From Thermomonas fusca DSM 15424 (GTDB lineage Bacteria > Pseudomonadota > Gammaproteobacteria > Xanthomonadales > Xanthomonadaceae): a stretch of DNA of 64,000 nt. Positions within the stretch are counted from its first letter, which is position 1. The number at the start of each line of letters is the position of its first letter. The notes beneath the pieces were generated by a model. That model had not been told where the DNA came from. It worked only from the letters and a program-made list of their open reading frames with translations, and ran no database searches. The translations under genes were made by a program, and so were the position numbers. Where the stretch lies: positions 1-64,000 of the forward strand of contig NZ_AUIV01000021.1 in the NCBI RefSeq assembly GCF_000423885.1. The letters are read 5' to 3'. Of this stretch, positions 9,034 through 16,716 are shown one piece after another.

Positions 9034-10400
9034 ATGACGTGACCATCATCGACCAGTTCCTTAACACCTTCGCTACCTACATCGACTCGGGTTTCGGGCT
9101 GCTGCGGGGCGAAGTGGCGTTCCTCACGGCCACGCTAATCGTCATCGACATGACTCTCGCCGGGCTGTATTGGGCCATGAGCCACGCCACCGGCCAGGGC
9201 GAGGACGTGATCGCCAAGCTGCTGCGCAAGGTGCTCTACGTCGGCGCCTTCGCCTACATCCTCAACAACTTCAATTGGCTGGCCAGCATCGTGTTTCGCT
9301 CGTTTGCGGGGCTGGGCATCACCGCCACCGGCTCGGCCATCACGATGGAGACCTTCTTGCAGCCGGGTCGGCTGGCGAAGACCGGCATCGACGCAGGGGC
9401 GCCGATCTTGAAGCAGATCGGCGATATGGCGGGGTTCCCCGAAGTGTTCGTGAACCTCGACCCCATCGTGGTGATGTTCCTCGCGTGGCTGGTCGTGGTG
9501 CTGTGCTTCTTCGTGTTGGCGATCCAGCTATTCATCACGCTGATCGAGTTCAAGCTGACCACGCTCGCCGGCTTCGTGCTGGTGCCGTTCGCGCTGTGGA
9601 ACAAGACGAGCTTTCTGGCGGAAAAGGTGCTGGGCAACGTCGTGTCCGCCGGCGTCAAGGTCTTGGTCTTGGCCGTCATCGTTGGTATCGGCTCGGGCCT
9701 GTTCGCGCAGTTCCAAGTCCATCCCGCCGAGCCGTCCATCGACCATGCGCTGGTCATCATGCTGGCCTCGCTCACTTTGCTGGCGCTGGGTATCTTCGGC
9801 CCCGGCATCGCCACGGGTCTTGTGTCCGGTGCGCCGCAGCTCGGTGCGGGCGCGATGGCCGGCGCTGCTATCGGCGCAGCAGGAACGGCGGTGGCCGTCG
9901 GTGCCGCCGCAACGGGCGTAGGTGGTGCCGTCATGGCCGGGGCGCGCATGGCCCCGGCTGCCGCCAAGCTGGCCGGCAGCGGTGCGCGCGCCGCCACGTC
10001 GGCAGCCAGCAGCGCGAAATCGGCGTTCCAGGCCGGTTCCGCCGCCGCAGGCGGTGGTGCAAAGGGTGCAATGGCGGGCCTGGGCAATGTCGCCAAGACC
10101 GGCGCGCAGTCGGCAGGACGCGCGGCGGCATCCCGCGCTTCCGCCGCCGGGCAGCGCATGGCTGCGCCGTTCCGCGCTGGCTGGAATGGCGACGCTGGTG
10201 CGTCAGCCGGTCAGCCCGCCACAAGCGAAGCCCCCGCAGGCGGCACCGCTGCACAGACACCAGAGCAACCCGCCTGGGCCAAGCGGCTGCACCGCCGCCA
10301 GCAACTCACCCATGCCGCGACCACCACTGCCCACGCGCTGCGCGGTGGCGATGGTGGCGGCTCCGGCCAGGGGCCGAGCCTGCGCGATTCCGATTCATAA
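9030..10400 (+). CDS. trbL: TrbL, polytopic channel protein (VirB6 family)
   Basis: The 456-residue protein has about six membrane segments between residues 30 and 270 and a long Ala/Gly/Ser-rich low-complexity C-terminal part (about 275-420), as is usual for TrbL. VirB6/TrbL forms part of the inner-membrane DNA path. A short basic, His- and Gln-containing tail ends the protein. It overlaps trbK by ATGA and is followed after 12 nt by trbF. Confidence 0.95.
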   Translation: MNDVTIIDQFLNTFATYIDSGFGLLRGEVAFLTATLIVIDMTLAGLYWAMSHATGQGEDVIAKLLRKVLYVGAFAYILNNFNWLASIVFRSFAGLGITATGSAITMETFLQPGRLAKTGIDAGAPILKQIGDMAGFPEVFVNLDPIVVMFLAWLVVVLCFFVLAIQLFITLIEFKLTTLAGFVLVPFALWNKTSFLAEKVLGNVVSAGVKVLVLAVIVGIGSGLFAQFQVHPAEPSIDHALVIMLASLTLLALGIFGPGIATGLVSGAPQLGAGAMAGAAIGAAGTAVAVGAAATGVGGAVMAGARMAPAAAKLAGSGARAATSAASSAKSAFQAGSAAAGGGAKGAMAGLGNVAKTGAQSAGRAAASRASAAGQRMAAPFRAGWNGDAGASAGQPATSEAPAGGTAAQTPEQPAWAKRLHRRQQLTHAATTTAHALRGGDGGGSGQGPSLRDSDS

Positions 10401-10412
10401 GGAGAACTGACC

Positions 10413-11117
10413 ATGCGATTCAAGAAACCGCAGGTGCGCTACGCCGACACGCCGCCGCCTGCCACGCCATACCAAGCTGCCGGCCAGGTGTGGGACGAAC
10501 GTATCGGCTCGCCGCGCGTGCAGGCGAAGAACTGGCGGCTGATGGCCTTCGGGTGTCTCACGCTCGCGCTGCTGATGGCCGGTGGCCTGGTATGGCGCTC
10601 GGCGCAGTCCATCGTGACGCCGTATGTGGTGGAGGTGGACAACGCGGGCCAGGTGCGAGCGGTCGGCGAAGCCGCCACGCCCTACAAGCCCAGCGACGCG
10701 CAGACGGCTTACCACCTGGGCCGATTTATCGGCCTAGTGCGCTCGCTGTCCATCGACCCCATCGTCGTGCGCCAGAACTGGCTCGATGCCTACGACTACA
10801 CGACCGACAAGGGCGCAGTCGTACTCAACGACTACGCGCGCGTGAACGATCCGTTCGCGCGCATCGGTAAGGAATCGGTGACGGTGCAGATCACCAGCGT
10901 CGTGCGTGCCAGCGACACGTCTTTCAACGTGCGCTGGACGGAACGCCGTTACGTCAACGGTGCCGCGGCGGGCCTGGAGCGGTGGACGGCCGTGGTGTCC
11001 ATCGTGCTCCAGCCGCCGCGCACCGAAGAACGTCTGCGCAAGAACCCCCTGGGCATCTACGTCAATGGCCTGTCGTGGAGCCGCGAACTGGATTCTTCCG
11101 AAGGAGCCAAGCCATGA
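10413..11117 (+). CDS. trbF: TrbF, bitopic inner-membrane protein (VirB8 family)
   Basis: The 234-residue protein has a short cytoplasmic N-terminus, one membrane span (about 45-65) and a periplasmic NTF2-like domain with the conserved stretches DPIVVRQNWLDAYDYTT and NPLGIYVNGLSWSREL. VirB8/TrbF is a nucleation factor of the secretion core. An AAGGAG box precedes the ATG, and the stop overlaps trbG by ATGA. Confidence 0.95.
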   Translation: MRFKKPQVRYADTPPPATPYQAAGQVWDERIGSPRVQAKNWRLMAFGCLTLALLMAGGLVWRSAQSIVTPYVVEVDNAGQVRAVGEAATPYKPSDAQTAYHLGRFIGLVRSLSIDPIVVRQNWLDAYDYTTDKGAVVLNDYARVNDPFARIGKESVTVQITSVVRASDTSFNVRWTERRYVNGAAAGLERWTAVVSIVLQPPRTEERLRKNPLGIYVNGLSWSRELDSSEGAKP

Positions 11118-12118
11118 ATGATCTTTTCCGTAAAACCGCTTTGCCGGTGATCCTGCTTGCGTCGACTGTTCTGTCCACGGGCTGCGCCACACAGGGTAAA
11201 CCGCCGCCCGTGATCTCGCTCGATGAGCCGGTGCAGGCCCAGCCGCTGCCGGAGCCGCCTGCGCCGGTGGAGGTGGTGGCCGTACCCGAGGTGCTCCCGA
11301 TGCCGGCGCAGTTGAAGCCGTTGCCCGAAGCCGAGGACGCCAAGCCTACGCCGGAGCCTGCAGACGAGAAGGTGCGCGTCTCGCGCGCCAATGCCGAGGC
11401 GCGCGTCGCGCCCACGCGCGAGGGCTACGTCAATGCGATTCAGGTCTGGCCCTTCACCGATGGCGCGCTCTATCAGGTCTATGCGGCCGTGGGCCGCGTT
11501 ACCGTGGTTTCGCTCCAGCCGGGCGAGGAGCTGGTGACGGTGGCCGCCGGCGATACCGTGCGCTGGATCGTGGGCGACACGTCCAGCGGCAGCGGTGCCG
11601 ACCTGCGCGTGAACGTGCTGGTCAAGCCGATCCGCTCGGGCCTTAAGACGAATCTGGTTATCACCACCAGCCGTAGGACGTACCTGCTGGAGCTGGCTTC
11701 GACGGAAAAAACGTGGATGGCATCGGTGTCGTGGGAATACCCGCGCGACCGGGTGCTGGCCTTGCAGCGCCAGGCGCAGGCTGCCAGCGCCGCCGCGCCG
11801 GTGGATTCCGGCTTGTCGCTGGAGAACCTGCGCTTCCGCTACGCGATCAGCGGCAGCAATCCGCCCTGGAAGCCACTCCGTGCCTTCGATGATGGCGCGA
11901 AGGTCTATATCCAGTTCCCTCCCGGTATCGCTCAGGGTGAATTGCCGCCGCTGTTCGTGATTGGGCCGCAAGGTGACGGGCAACTGGTCAATTACCGCTT
12001 CCGCGCGCCGTACTACATTGTGGATCGCCTCTTTGGCGCTGCCGAACTGCGCCTGGGTGGTGACAAGGGCGACGTGGTGCGGATCGAGCGCACGGATGGC
12101 GTGGCACGGAGGAACTGA
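11114..12118 (+). CDS. trbG: TrbG, outer-membrane core complex protein (VirB9 family), lipoprotein
   Basis: The 334-residue product starts with a signal peptide and lipobox LSTGC (Cys at about 23), then a Pro/Glu-rich linker and the two beta-rich VirB9 domains. The C-terminal one includes PRAVFDDGxKVYIQFP-like sequence (RAFDDGAKVYIQFP) and ends with DKGDVVRIER. It assembles with TrbI and a VirB7-like lipoprotein. The lipobox suggests TrbG supplies its own anchor here. It starts inside the trbF stop (ATGA) and leaves a 2-nt gap before trbI. Confidence 0.95.
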   Translation: MNDLFRKTALPVILLASTVLSTGCATQGKPPPVISLDEPVQAQPLPEPPAPVEVVAVPEVLPMPAQLKPLPEAEDAKPTPEPADEKVRVSRANAEARVAPTREGYVNAIQVWPFTDGALYQVYAAVGRVTVVSLQPGEELVTVAAGDTVRWIVGDTSSGSGADLRVNVLVKPIRSGLKTNLVITTSRRTYLLELASTEKTWMASVSWEYPRDRVLALQRQAQAASAAAPVDSGLSLENLRFRYAISGSNPPWKPLRAFDDGAKVYIQFPPGIAQGELPPLFVIGPQGDGQLVNYRFRAPYYIVDRLFGAAELRLGGDKGDVVRIERTDGVARRN

Positions 12119-12120
12119 CC

Positions 12121-13386
12121 ATGAGCCAGGACGACACCCCCGACCTCGCCACGCCGCAGGCGGGCAAGGTCGCGCCCGAGGCGGTTGCGCTGCGCGCCCA
12201 GCCGCGCCCGGTCACGCGCCTGAACCGGCGGACGCTGGCCATGCTCACCGGCGGCCTGTCGGTCGCCGTGCTCGGGGCCACGATCTGGTCATTGCAGCCG
12301 CATCGGCGCGGCGCAGGCGAACAGACCGAGCTTTACAACGTGGATCGTGTGTCGAAGTCTGAAGGGCTGGACGGCCTACCGTCCGACTATTCCAAGCTGC
12401 CGAAGGTGCCCGAACTCGGGCCGCCGCTGCCGGGCGATCTCGGCCCGGCCATCGTGAAATCGCAGCAGCCGGTTACGGCCGCCTACACGGCCCCCGGCCA
12501 CGATCCGAACGATGCGCTGCGCAAGGAAGCCGAAGCGGCCGCAGCCTCGTCCGTGTTCTTCCGTTCAGGTGCGCAGGCGGCCGCTCCCGTGGCGCAGTCG
12601 CGGGTCGCCGCCGCGCCGGGCTTCGCCGCCAATGCAGCGTTCGACCCGATGGCCGCCGGACCGGCCTCGACGGCGGCCCAGCCCGCCGACCCGACCGCCG
12701 TGCAGAACCGGCAAGACCAGAAAGAGGTTTTCCTGAAAGGTGGTTCTACGGAAACCCGCAATTCCGGCAATCTGGCGCTGCCGGCATCGCCATATCAGGT
12801 GATGGCCGGAACGGTGATCGCCGGGGCGCTGGTGACAGGCATCAAGTCCGATCTTCCGGGCGACGTGATCGCCACGGTGACGGAGCCGGTCTTTGACACG
12901 GCCACTGGCAAATTCCTGCTGATCCCGCAGGGATCGCGCATCCTCGGGCGCTACAACAGCCAGGTCAGCTACGGGCAGAGCCGTGTCCAAGTCGTCTGGA
13001 ACCGGATCATCCTGCCCGACACGTCCTCGCTGACGCTCGACAACCTTGTTGGCACCGATCCCGCAGGCTACGCGGGCCTGGAAGACGATGTGGACTGGCA
13101 TTGGAATCGCATCGTCGCTGGCGCGGTGCTGACGACGCTGCTGGGTGTCGGCGCCGAGCTGGCCGCGCCGGAGAGCCGCCAGGACGGCAATCGCATCGTG
13201 ATCGCGGGGCGCGACAGCGCGCAGGACAGCATCAATCAGGTCGGCCAGGAGATCACTCGGCGCAACATGAACATCCAGCCGACGCTGACCACGCGGCCGG
13301 GCCTGCCGGTGCGGATCATCGTCAATCGGGATCTGGTGCTGCGGCCCTACCAGCCGCTGTTCTTCAATCGGGGAGCTTCGCAATGA
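12121..13386 (+). CDS. trbI: TrbI, envelope-spanning core protein (VirB10 family)
   Basis: The 421-residue protein has a cytoplasmic N-terminus, a single span at about 39-57, a Pro/Ala-rich periplasmic linker and the C-terminal VirB10 beta-barrel domain with VMAGTVIAGALVTGIKSDLPGD and IPQGSRILGRYNSQVSYGQ regions (quoted in parts). It bridges inner and outer membranes and senses ATP use by TraG and TrbB. The stop overlaps the next small gene by ATGA. Confidence 0.95.
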   Translation: MSQDDTPDLATPQAGKVAPEAVALRAQPRPVTRLNRRTLAMLTGGLSVAVLGATIWSLQPHRRGAGEQTELYNVDRVSKSEGLDGLPSDYSKLPKVPELGPPLPGDLGPAIVKSQQPVTAAYTAPGHDPNDALRKEAEAAAASSVFFRSGAQAAAPVAQSRVAAAPGFAANAAFDPMAAGPASTAAQPADPTAVQNRQDQKEVFLKGGSTETRNSGNLALPASPYQVMAGTVIAGALVTGIKSDLPGDVIATVTEPVFDTATGKFLLIPQGSRILGRYNSQVSYGQSRVQVVWNRIILPDTSSLTLDNLVGTDPAGYAGLEDDVDWHWNRIVAGAVLTTLLGVGAELAAPESRQDGNRIVIAGRDSAQDSINQVGQEITRRNMNIQPTLTTRPGLPVRIIVNRDLVLRPYQPLFFNRGASQ

Positions 13387-13625
13387 GAACGACCAAGACG
13401 CTGCGACTCGGGCCGCTGCCTAAGACCGAGAGCGTCAAGCTGACCTTCGCTTGCCCGGCCAGCCTGAAAGCCGACCTCGACCGCTACGCCGCGCTGTACG
13501 CGCAGACGTATGGCGAGGCGGTCGATGCCATGACTCTGATCCCGCACATGCTGGAAGCGTTCATGGCGGGAGATCGTGGGTTCAGGAGGGGAGGGCGGGA
13601 GGCTCCAAAGGTTGCAGCGAAGTGA
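13383..13625 (+). CDS. DUF2274-family protein, last gene of the trb operon
   Basis: The 80-residue product begins MRTTKTLRLGPLPKTESVKL and continues as a short helical protein (LKADLDRYAALYAQTYGEAV), which is the DUF2274 pattern. Such genes regularly follow trbI in Tn4371-like elements. The resemblance to ribbon-helix-helix antitoxin folds is superficial, and the function is unknown. It overlaps trbI by ATGA, so it is translated with the conjugation operon. Confidence 0.8.
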   Translation: MRTTKTLRLGPLPKTESVKLTFACPASLKADLDRYAALYAQTYGEAVDAMTLIPHMLEAFMAGDRGFRRGGREAPKVAAK

Positions 13626-13974
13626 GGCTTGGAGGAAGACCGCTGTGCTTTCTGCGCTATCCTAGAGGGTGATTGACGATGGAGTTGCCAGAGTCGTCGC
13701 CCCTCAAATCCCTACATCTTCCGCACCAGACAAAGCTCTTGTCGGATGACGGTAAAAGCGACGGTAGAGGCCCATGTCGATCATCGCAAATCCCTTTAAC
13801 CACGCGGGCTTGCGAGACCTGTTGATGATCGAATGGGAATGAACCGCTTGTTTGCGCGCCATGGTGCGCAAACGGTTCATTGACAGGCCATGGATGGCCG
13901 GGCCGGGCGATCCGAAGGCAGGAACGTCGCGTCATGGACGGCCGCATGAACCCCGAACGAAACGAGGTCTGCCC
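13626..13974. other. gap between conjugation operon and tadA; probable element/chromosome junction zone
   Basis: No gene I can support. Two tiny frames exist: 48 codons from 13679 and 22 codons from the ATG near 13773, which reads MSIIANPFNHAGLRDLL and stops at TGA. Neither resembles a known protein. The stretch ends in a large inverted repeat (13838-13881). Base composition is visibly more AT-rich than both neighbours, which fits a boundary of the mobile element, but I see no attachment-site duplication. Confidence 0.5.
13838..13881. repeat. 44-bp imperfect inverted repeat at the right flank of the conjugation module
   Basis: The left arm AATGAACCG-CTT-GTTTGCGC and the right arm GCGCAAAC-GGTTCATT pair over 16-17 bp with one 3-4 nt bulge around the loop GCCATGGT. 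There is no T-tract, so it is a poor terminator. A recombination end, operator or residual insertion end are all possible. Confidence 0.6.
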
Positions 13975-14469
13975 GTGACTGATCCGGATTCGACCACCAC
14001 CAGCGACCACGCGTGGATGCGCCACGCCCTCGCGCTGGCCGAACGCGCGCGCGATGAGGACGACGAGATCCCGGTCGGCGCAGTGGTGGTGGATGTCGGC
14101 GGCAATCTGGTCGGCGAGGGCTGGAACCGCAACATCGCCGAATGCGATCCCAGCGCGCATGCCGAGATCGTGGCGATGCGCCGCGCCGGGCAGGCGCTGG
14201 GCAATCACCGGCTGATCGGCTGCACGCTGTACGTCACCCTGGAGCCGTGCGCGATGTGCGCGATGGCGATGGTGCATGCACGGGTGGCGCGGGTGGTGTT
14301 TGGTGCTTTCGATCCCAAGACCGGCGCCGCCGGCAGCGTGTTCGACCTGCTGGCCCATCCCCGCCACAACCATCGCGTCGAAGTGATCGGTGGCGTGCTG
14401 GCGGAGGTTTCCGGGCCGATGCTGACGGCGTATTTCCGCGCCCGCCGGGGCAAGGGCGCCAGCGGCTGA
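13975..14469 (+). CDS. tadA: tRNA adenosine(34) deaminase TadA
   Basis: The enzyme deaminates A34 to inosine in tRNA-Arg(ACG). The product has 164 residues, close to E. coli TadA (167). It shows the zinc motif HAE (in DPSAHAEIVAMR) with the catalytic Glu, then PCAMCAMAMVHARV with the two zinc Cys residues, and the family block FGAFDPKTGAAGS. I chose the GTG at 13975 because GAGG lies 7 nt before it and the family N-terminus (HAWMRHALALAERA) follows; the frame is open further upstream but there it runs through the inverted repeat. Confidence 0.93.
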   Translation: MTDPDSTTTSDHAWMRHALALAERARDEDDEIPVGAVVVDVGGNLVGEGWNRNIAECDPSAHAEIVAMRRAGQALGNHRLIGCTLYVTLEPCAMCAMAMVHARVARVVFGAFDPKTGAAGSVFDLLAHPRHNHRVEVIGGVLAEVSGPMLTAYFRARRGKGASG

Positions 14470-14482
14470 TGCCCGGGCCGTG

Positions 14483-14977
14483 TCAGTGGTCGCCGGTGGG
14501 CGGCGCGCCGGCCGCACGCTGCGGCTTGTCCATGCTGTAATCGATTTCCAGATCGAAGCTCTTCACCGCCAGGCTGACCTCGCGCCACATCGCGATGCTG
14601 GCAGCCAGCAGGAACAGCACGCCCAATACCGCCATGGCGGTTGGGAGGGCGCCCATCCTGAATCCCAGCAATGCATCCGCGGCCAGCGCCAGGCTGGTGC
14701 CGACGAAGCTGGCAAGCCCGCCGTACAGCAGCCGGCAGGCGCGCAGTACCAGGTGCGCGCGTTGTCGGTGACGAAGGATCTGCTCCCGACGCTCGCCGGC
14801 ATCGGACGCATCGTGCTCCCAGCCGGCGATCAGCACGCGCAGCCTGTCCACGACCCGGGCCAGCCGGGTATTGGCCGAGGCCAGCAGGCCGGCGGTGGCG
14901 GTGAGGAAGAAGGCCGGTGCCAGCATCGCGCTCAGGATCGCGTGGTGGGCAATGGCGTTGGCGGTGGTCTGCAGCAT
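14483..14977 (-). CDS. DUF2721-family membrane protein
   Basis: The 164-residue protein has a first span at about 13-33 and a hairpin of two spans at about 86-130, joined by a basic helical region (ANTRLARVVDRLRVL). That is the DUF2721 layout. No function is established. The ATG at 14977 was chosen over an in-frame TTG six codons upstream. It converges on tadA with a 13-nt gap. Confidence 0.75.
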   Translation of the reverse strand: MLQTTANAIAHHAILSAMLAPAFFLTATAGLLASANTRLARVVDRLRVLIAGWEHDASDAGERREQILRHRQRAHLVLRACRLLYGGLASFVGTSLALAADALLGFRMGALPTAMAVLGVLFLLAASIAMWREVSLAVKSFDLEIDYSMDKPQRAAGAPPTGDH

Positions 14978-15034
14978 GCGGCGTCCCGTCGGCAAGCGGC
15001 TATCATGCCGTCACCAACACAAGTGCGCGAGCCC

Positions 15035-15604
15035 ATGTCTGCCGATCCCTCCCAAGACCGCCTTATCTGGATCGACCTGGAAATGACCGGGCTCGATACC
15101 GAGCGTGATGGCATCCTCGAGATCGCCACCGTGGTGACCGATGGCCAGCTCAACGTGCTGGCGGAAGGCCCGGAACTGGCCATCGCCCATCCGTTGGCCA
15201 CGCTGGAGGCGATGGACGACTGGAACCGCAACCAGCACGGTGGATCCGGGCTGTGGCGGCGGGTGCTGGAGGAAGGCGTGCCGCTGGCCGATGCCGAGGC
15301 GCGCACATTGGCGTTCCTGCAGCAATGGGTGCCGGCCAACACCTCGCCGATCTGCGGCAATTCGATCTGCCAGGACCGGCGCTTCCTGCATCGGCTGATG
15401 CCGGCGCTGGAACGGTATTTCCACTATCGCAACCTCGATGTCAGCACGATCAAGGAATTGGCCCGGCGCTGGTCGCCGGCGGTGCTGGATGGCGTGAAGA
15501 AAACCTCCGCGCACACCGCGTTGAGCGATGTGCACGACTCGATCGCCGAGCTGCGCCACTACCGGGCCTACATGGGCACGCTGGCCGGGCTGACGCCGGG
15601 CTGA
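15035..15604 (+). CDS. orn: oligoribonuclease
   Basis: Orn degrades 2-5-nt RNAs and pGpG, ending the c-di-GMP degradation pathway, and is normally essential in gammaproteobacteria. The 189-residue product has all DEDDh exonuclease motifs: WIDLEMTGLD (Asp and Glu), the middle Asp in NSICQDRRFL, and HTALSDVHDSI (His and Asp). Length is typical. An in-frame ATG at 15005 would add ten residues; 15035 matches the family start. It is divergent from the DUF2721 gene. Confidence 0.95.
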   Translation: MSADPSQDRLIWIDLEMTGLDTERDGILEIATVVTDGQLNVLAEGPELAIAHPLATLEAMDDWNRNQHGGSGLWRRVLEEGVPLADAEARTLAFLQQWVPANTSPICGNSICQDRRFLHRLMPALERYFHYRNLDVSTIKELARRWSPAVLDGVKKTSAHTALSDVHDSIAELRHYRAYMGTLAGLTPG

Positions 15605-15645
15605 TTCTGCAAGCCTGATTGCCTCAACCCGGTCTCAACCCGGTC

Positions 15646-16608
15646 TCAGCTGGTCGCGGTTGGCGTGGGCGGCTTGCGTGGACGGTCGCCATCATCGGCA
15701 ATGCCGCGCAGCAGGATGTCGGCGATTGGCCGGCCGTCGGCGTCGCGATGGTAGACGTGCAGGTCGCGCTGCGGGTAGGGGATGTTCAGGCCGTTGCCGA
15801 TCAGTTCGTTGCGGATCGCCTCGATGACGCCGCTGCGCGCGTCACCGTAGTCTTCGTTGCGGGCGAACGCGAACAGGGTCAGGTCAACGCTGCTTTCGCC
15901 AAGGTTCACCACCTGCACCACCGGCGCCGGGTCCTTGAGCACTTTCGGGTGGCTGGCGGCGATCTGCAGCAGCACGCCGCGGGCCTTGTGCAGGTCGTCG
16001 TCGTAGCCCACCCCCACGGTGATGTCGAAGCGGCGTTGCGGCAGCTGCGAGTGGTTGACGATGGGCGCAGTGGTGATCTCGCTGTTGGGCAGGATCACCA
16101 CGCGGTGGTCGAACGCGCGCAGCCGGGTCTGGAACACGCGGATTTCCATCACCGTGCCTTCCTGCCCGGCGATCACCACGTGGTCGCCGGCGCGGAAAGG
16201 ACGCAGCACGATCAGCATCACCCCGGAGGCGATATTGGACAGCGAATCCTTCAGCGCCAGGCCCACCGCCAGGCCCGCCGCGCCCAGCACGGCGAACATC
16301 GAGGTGGTGGGGATGCCGATGGCGGCCAGCGCGGTCATGATCACCAGCACCAGCATCACCGCGTAGGCGATGTTGCCGAGGAAGCCGCTCAGCGTGCCGT
16401 CCACGTTGGCGCGCCCGAGCGCGCGCCCGAGGCCGGTGCTCATCCGCCGCGCCAGCCAGCGGCCAACCATGAAGATCGCCAGCGCCGCCAGCAGCCGCAG
16501 TCCCCAGGTCTCGAGCAGCTGCAGCCAGTCGATGCCGCGCAGTTCGCGCGCCAGCTGGGCGGCCTGGTCGTGTTGCGGAGTGGCGGCGGGAATGCTGGGC
16601 TGCATCAT
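15646..16608 (-). CDS. mscS: MscS-family small-conductance mechanosensitive channel
   Basis: The 320-residue protein has three N-terminal membrane spans (about 35-50, 75-97, 102-122). The pore helix GAAGLAVGLALKDSLSNIASG with alternating Gly and Ala follows, then the beta domain GDHVVIAGQEGTVMEI and a C-terminal alpha/beta domain. It protects against hypo-osmotic shock. Two adjacent ATG codons (16608 and 16605) follow a CGGAG box; the second has the better spacing. It converges with orn; the 41-nt gap between them holds a direct repeat of CAACCCGGTCT but no clear terminator. Confidence 0.92.
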   Translation of the reverse strand: MMQPSIPAATPQHDQAAQLARELRGIDWLQLLETWGLRLLAALAIFMVGRWLARRMSTGLGRALGRANVDGTLSGFLGNIAYAVMLVLVIMTALAAIGIPTTSMFAVLGAAGLAVGLALKDSLSNIASGVMLIVLRPFRAGDHVVIAGQEGTVMEIRVFQTRLRAFDHRVVILPNSEITTAPIVNHSQLPQRRFDITVGVGYDDDLHKARGVLLQIAASHPKVLKDPAPVVQVVNLGESSVDLTLFAFARNEDYGDARSGVIEAIRNELIGNGLNIPYPQRDLHVYHRDADGRPIADILLRGIADDGDRPRKPPTPTATS

Positions 16609-16716
16609 GGCTCCGATGTTGAATGTGCATCCGTGCCGCGGCTGCGATACGGCCCGGCAGGATAACGCGCAGGCCGCAAAGGCACGATCAGCGTGCCCCG
16701 CGGCCTGCCGGCGTGG

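Noticed and set aside
13679..13825. 48-codon frame in the gap before tadA
   Set aside because: No ribosome binding site, no similarity to known small proteins, ends at TGA.
15605..15645. Terminator between converging orn and mscS
   Set aside because: The CAACCCGGTCT direct repeat does not form a stem, and there is no T-tract.
15619..16665. Plus-strand open frame antisense to mscS
   Set aside because: Composition typical of reverse-complement GC-rich coding sequence, no conserved motif.
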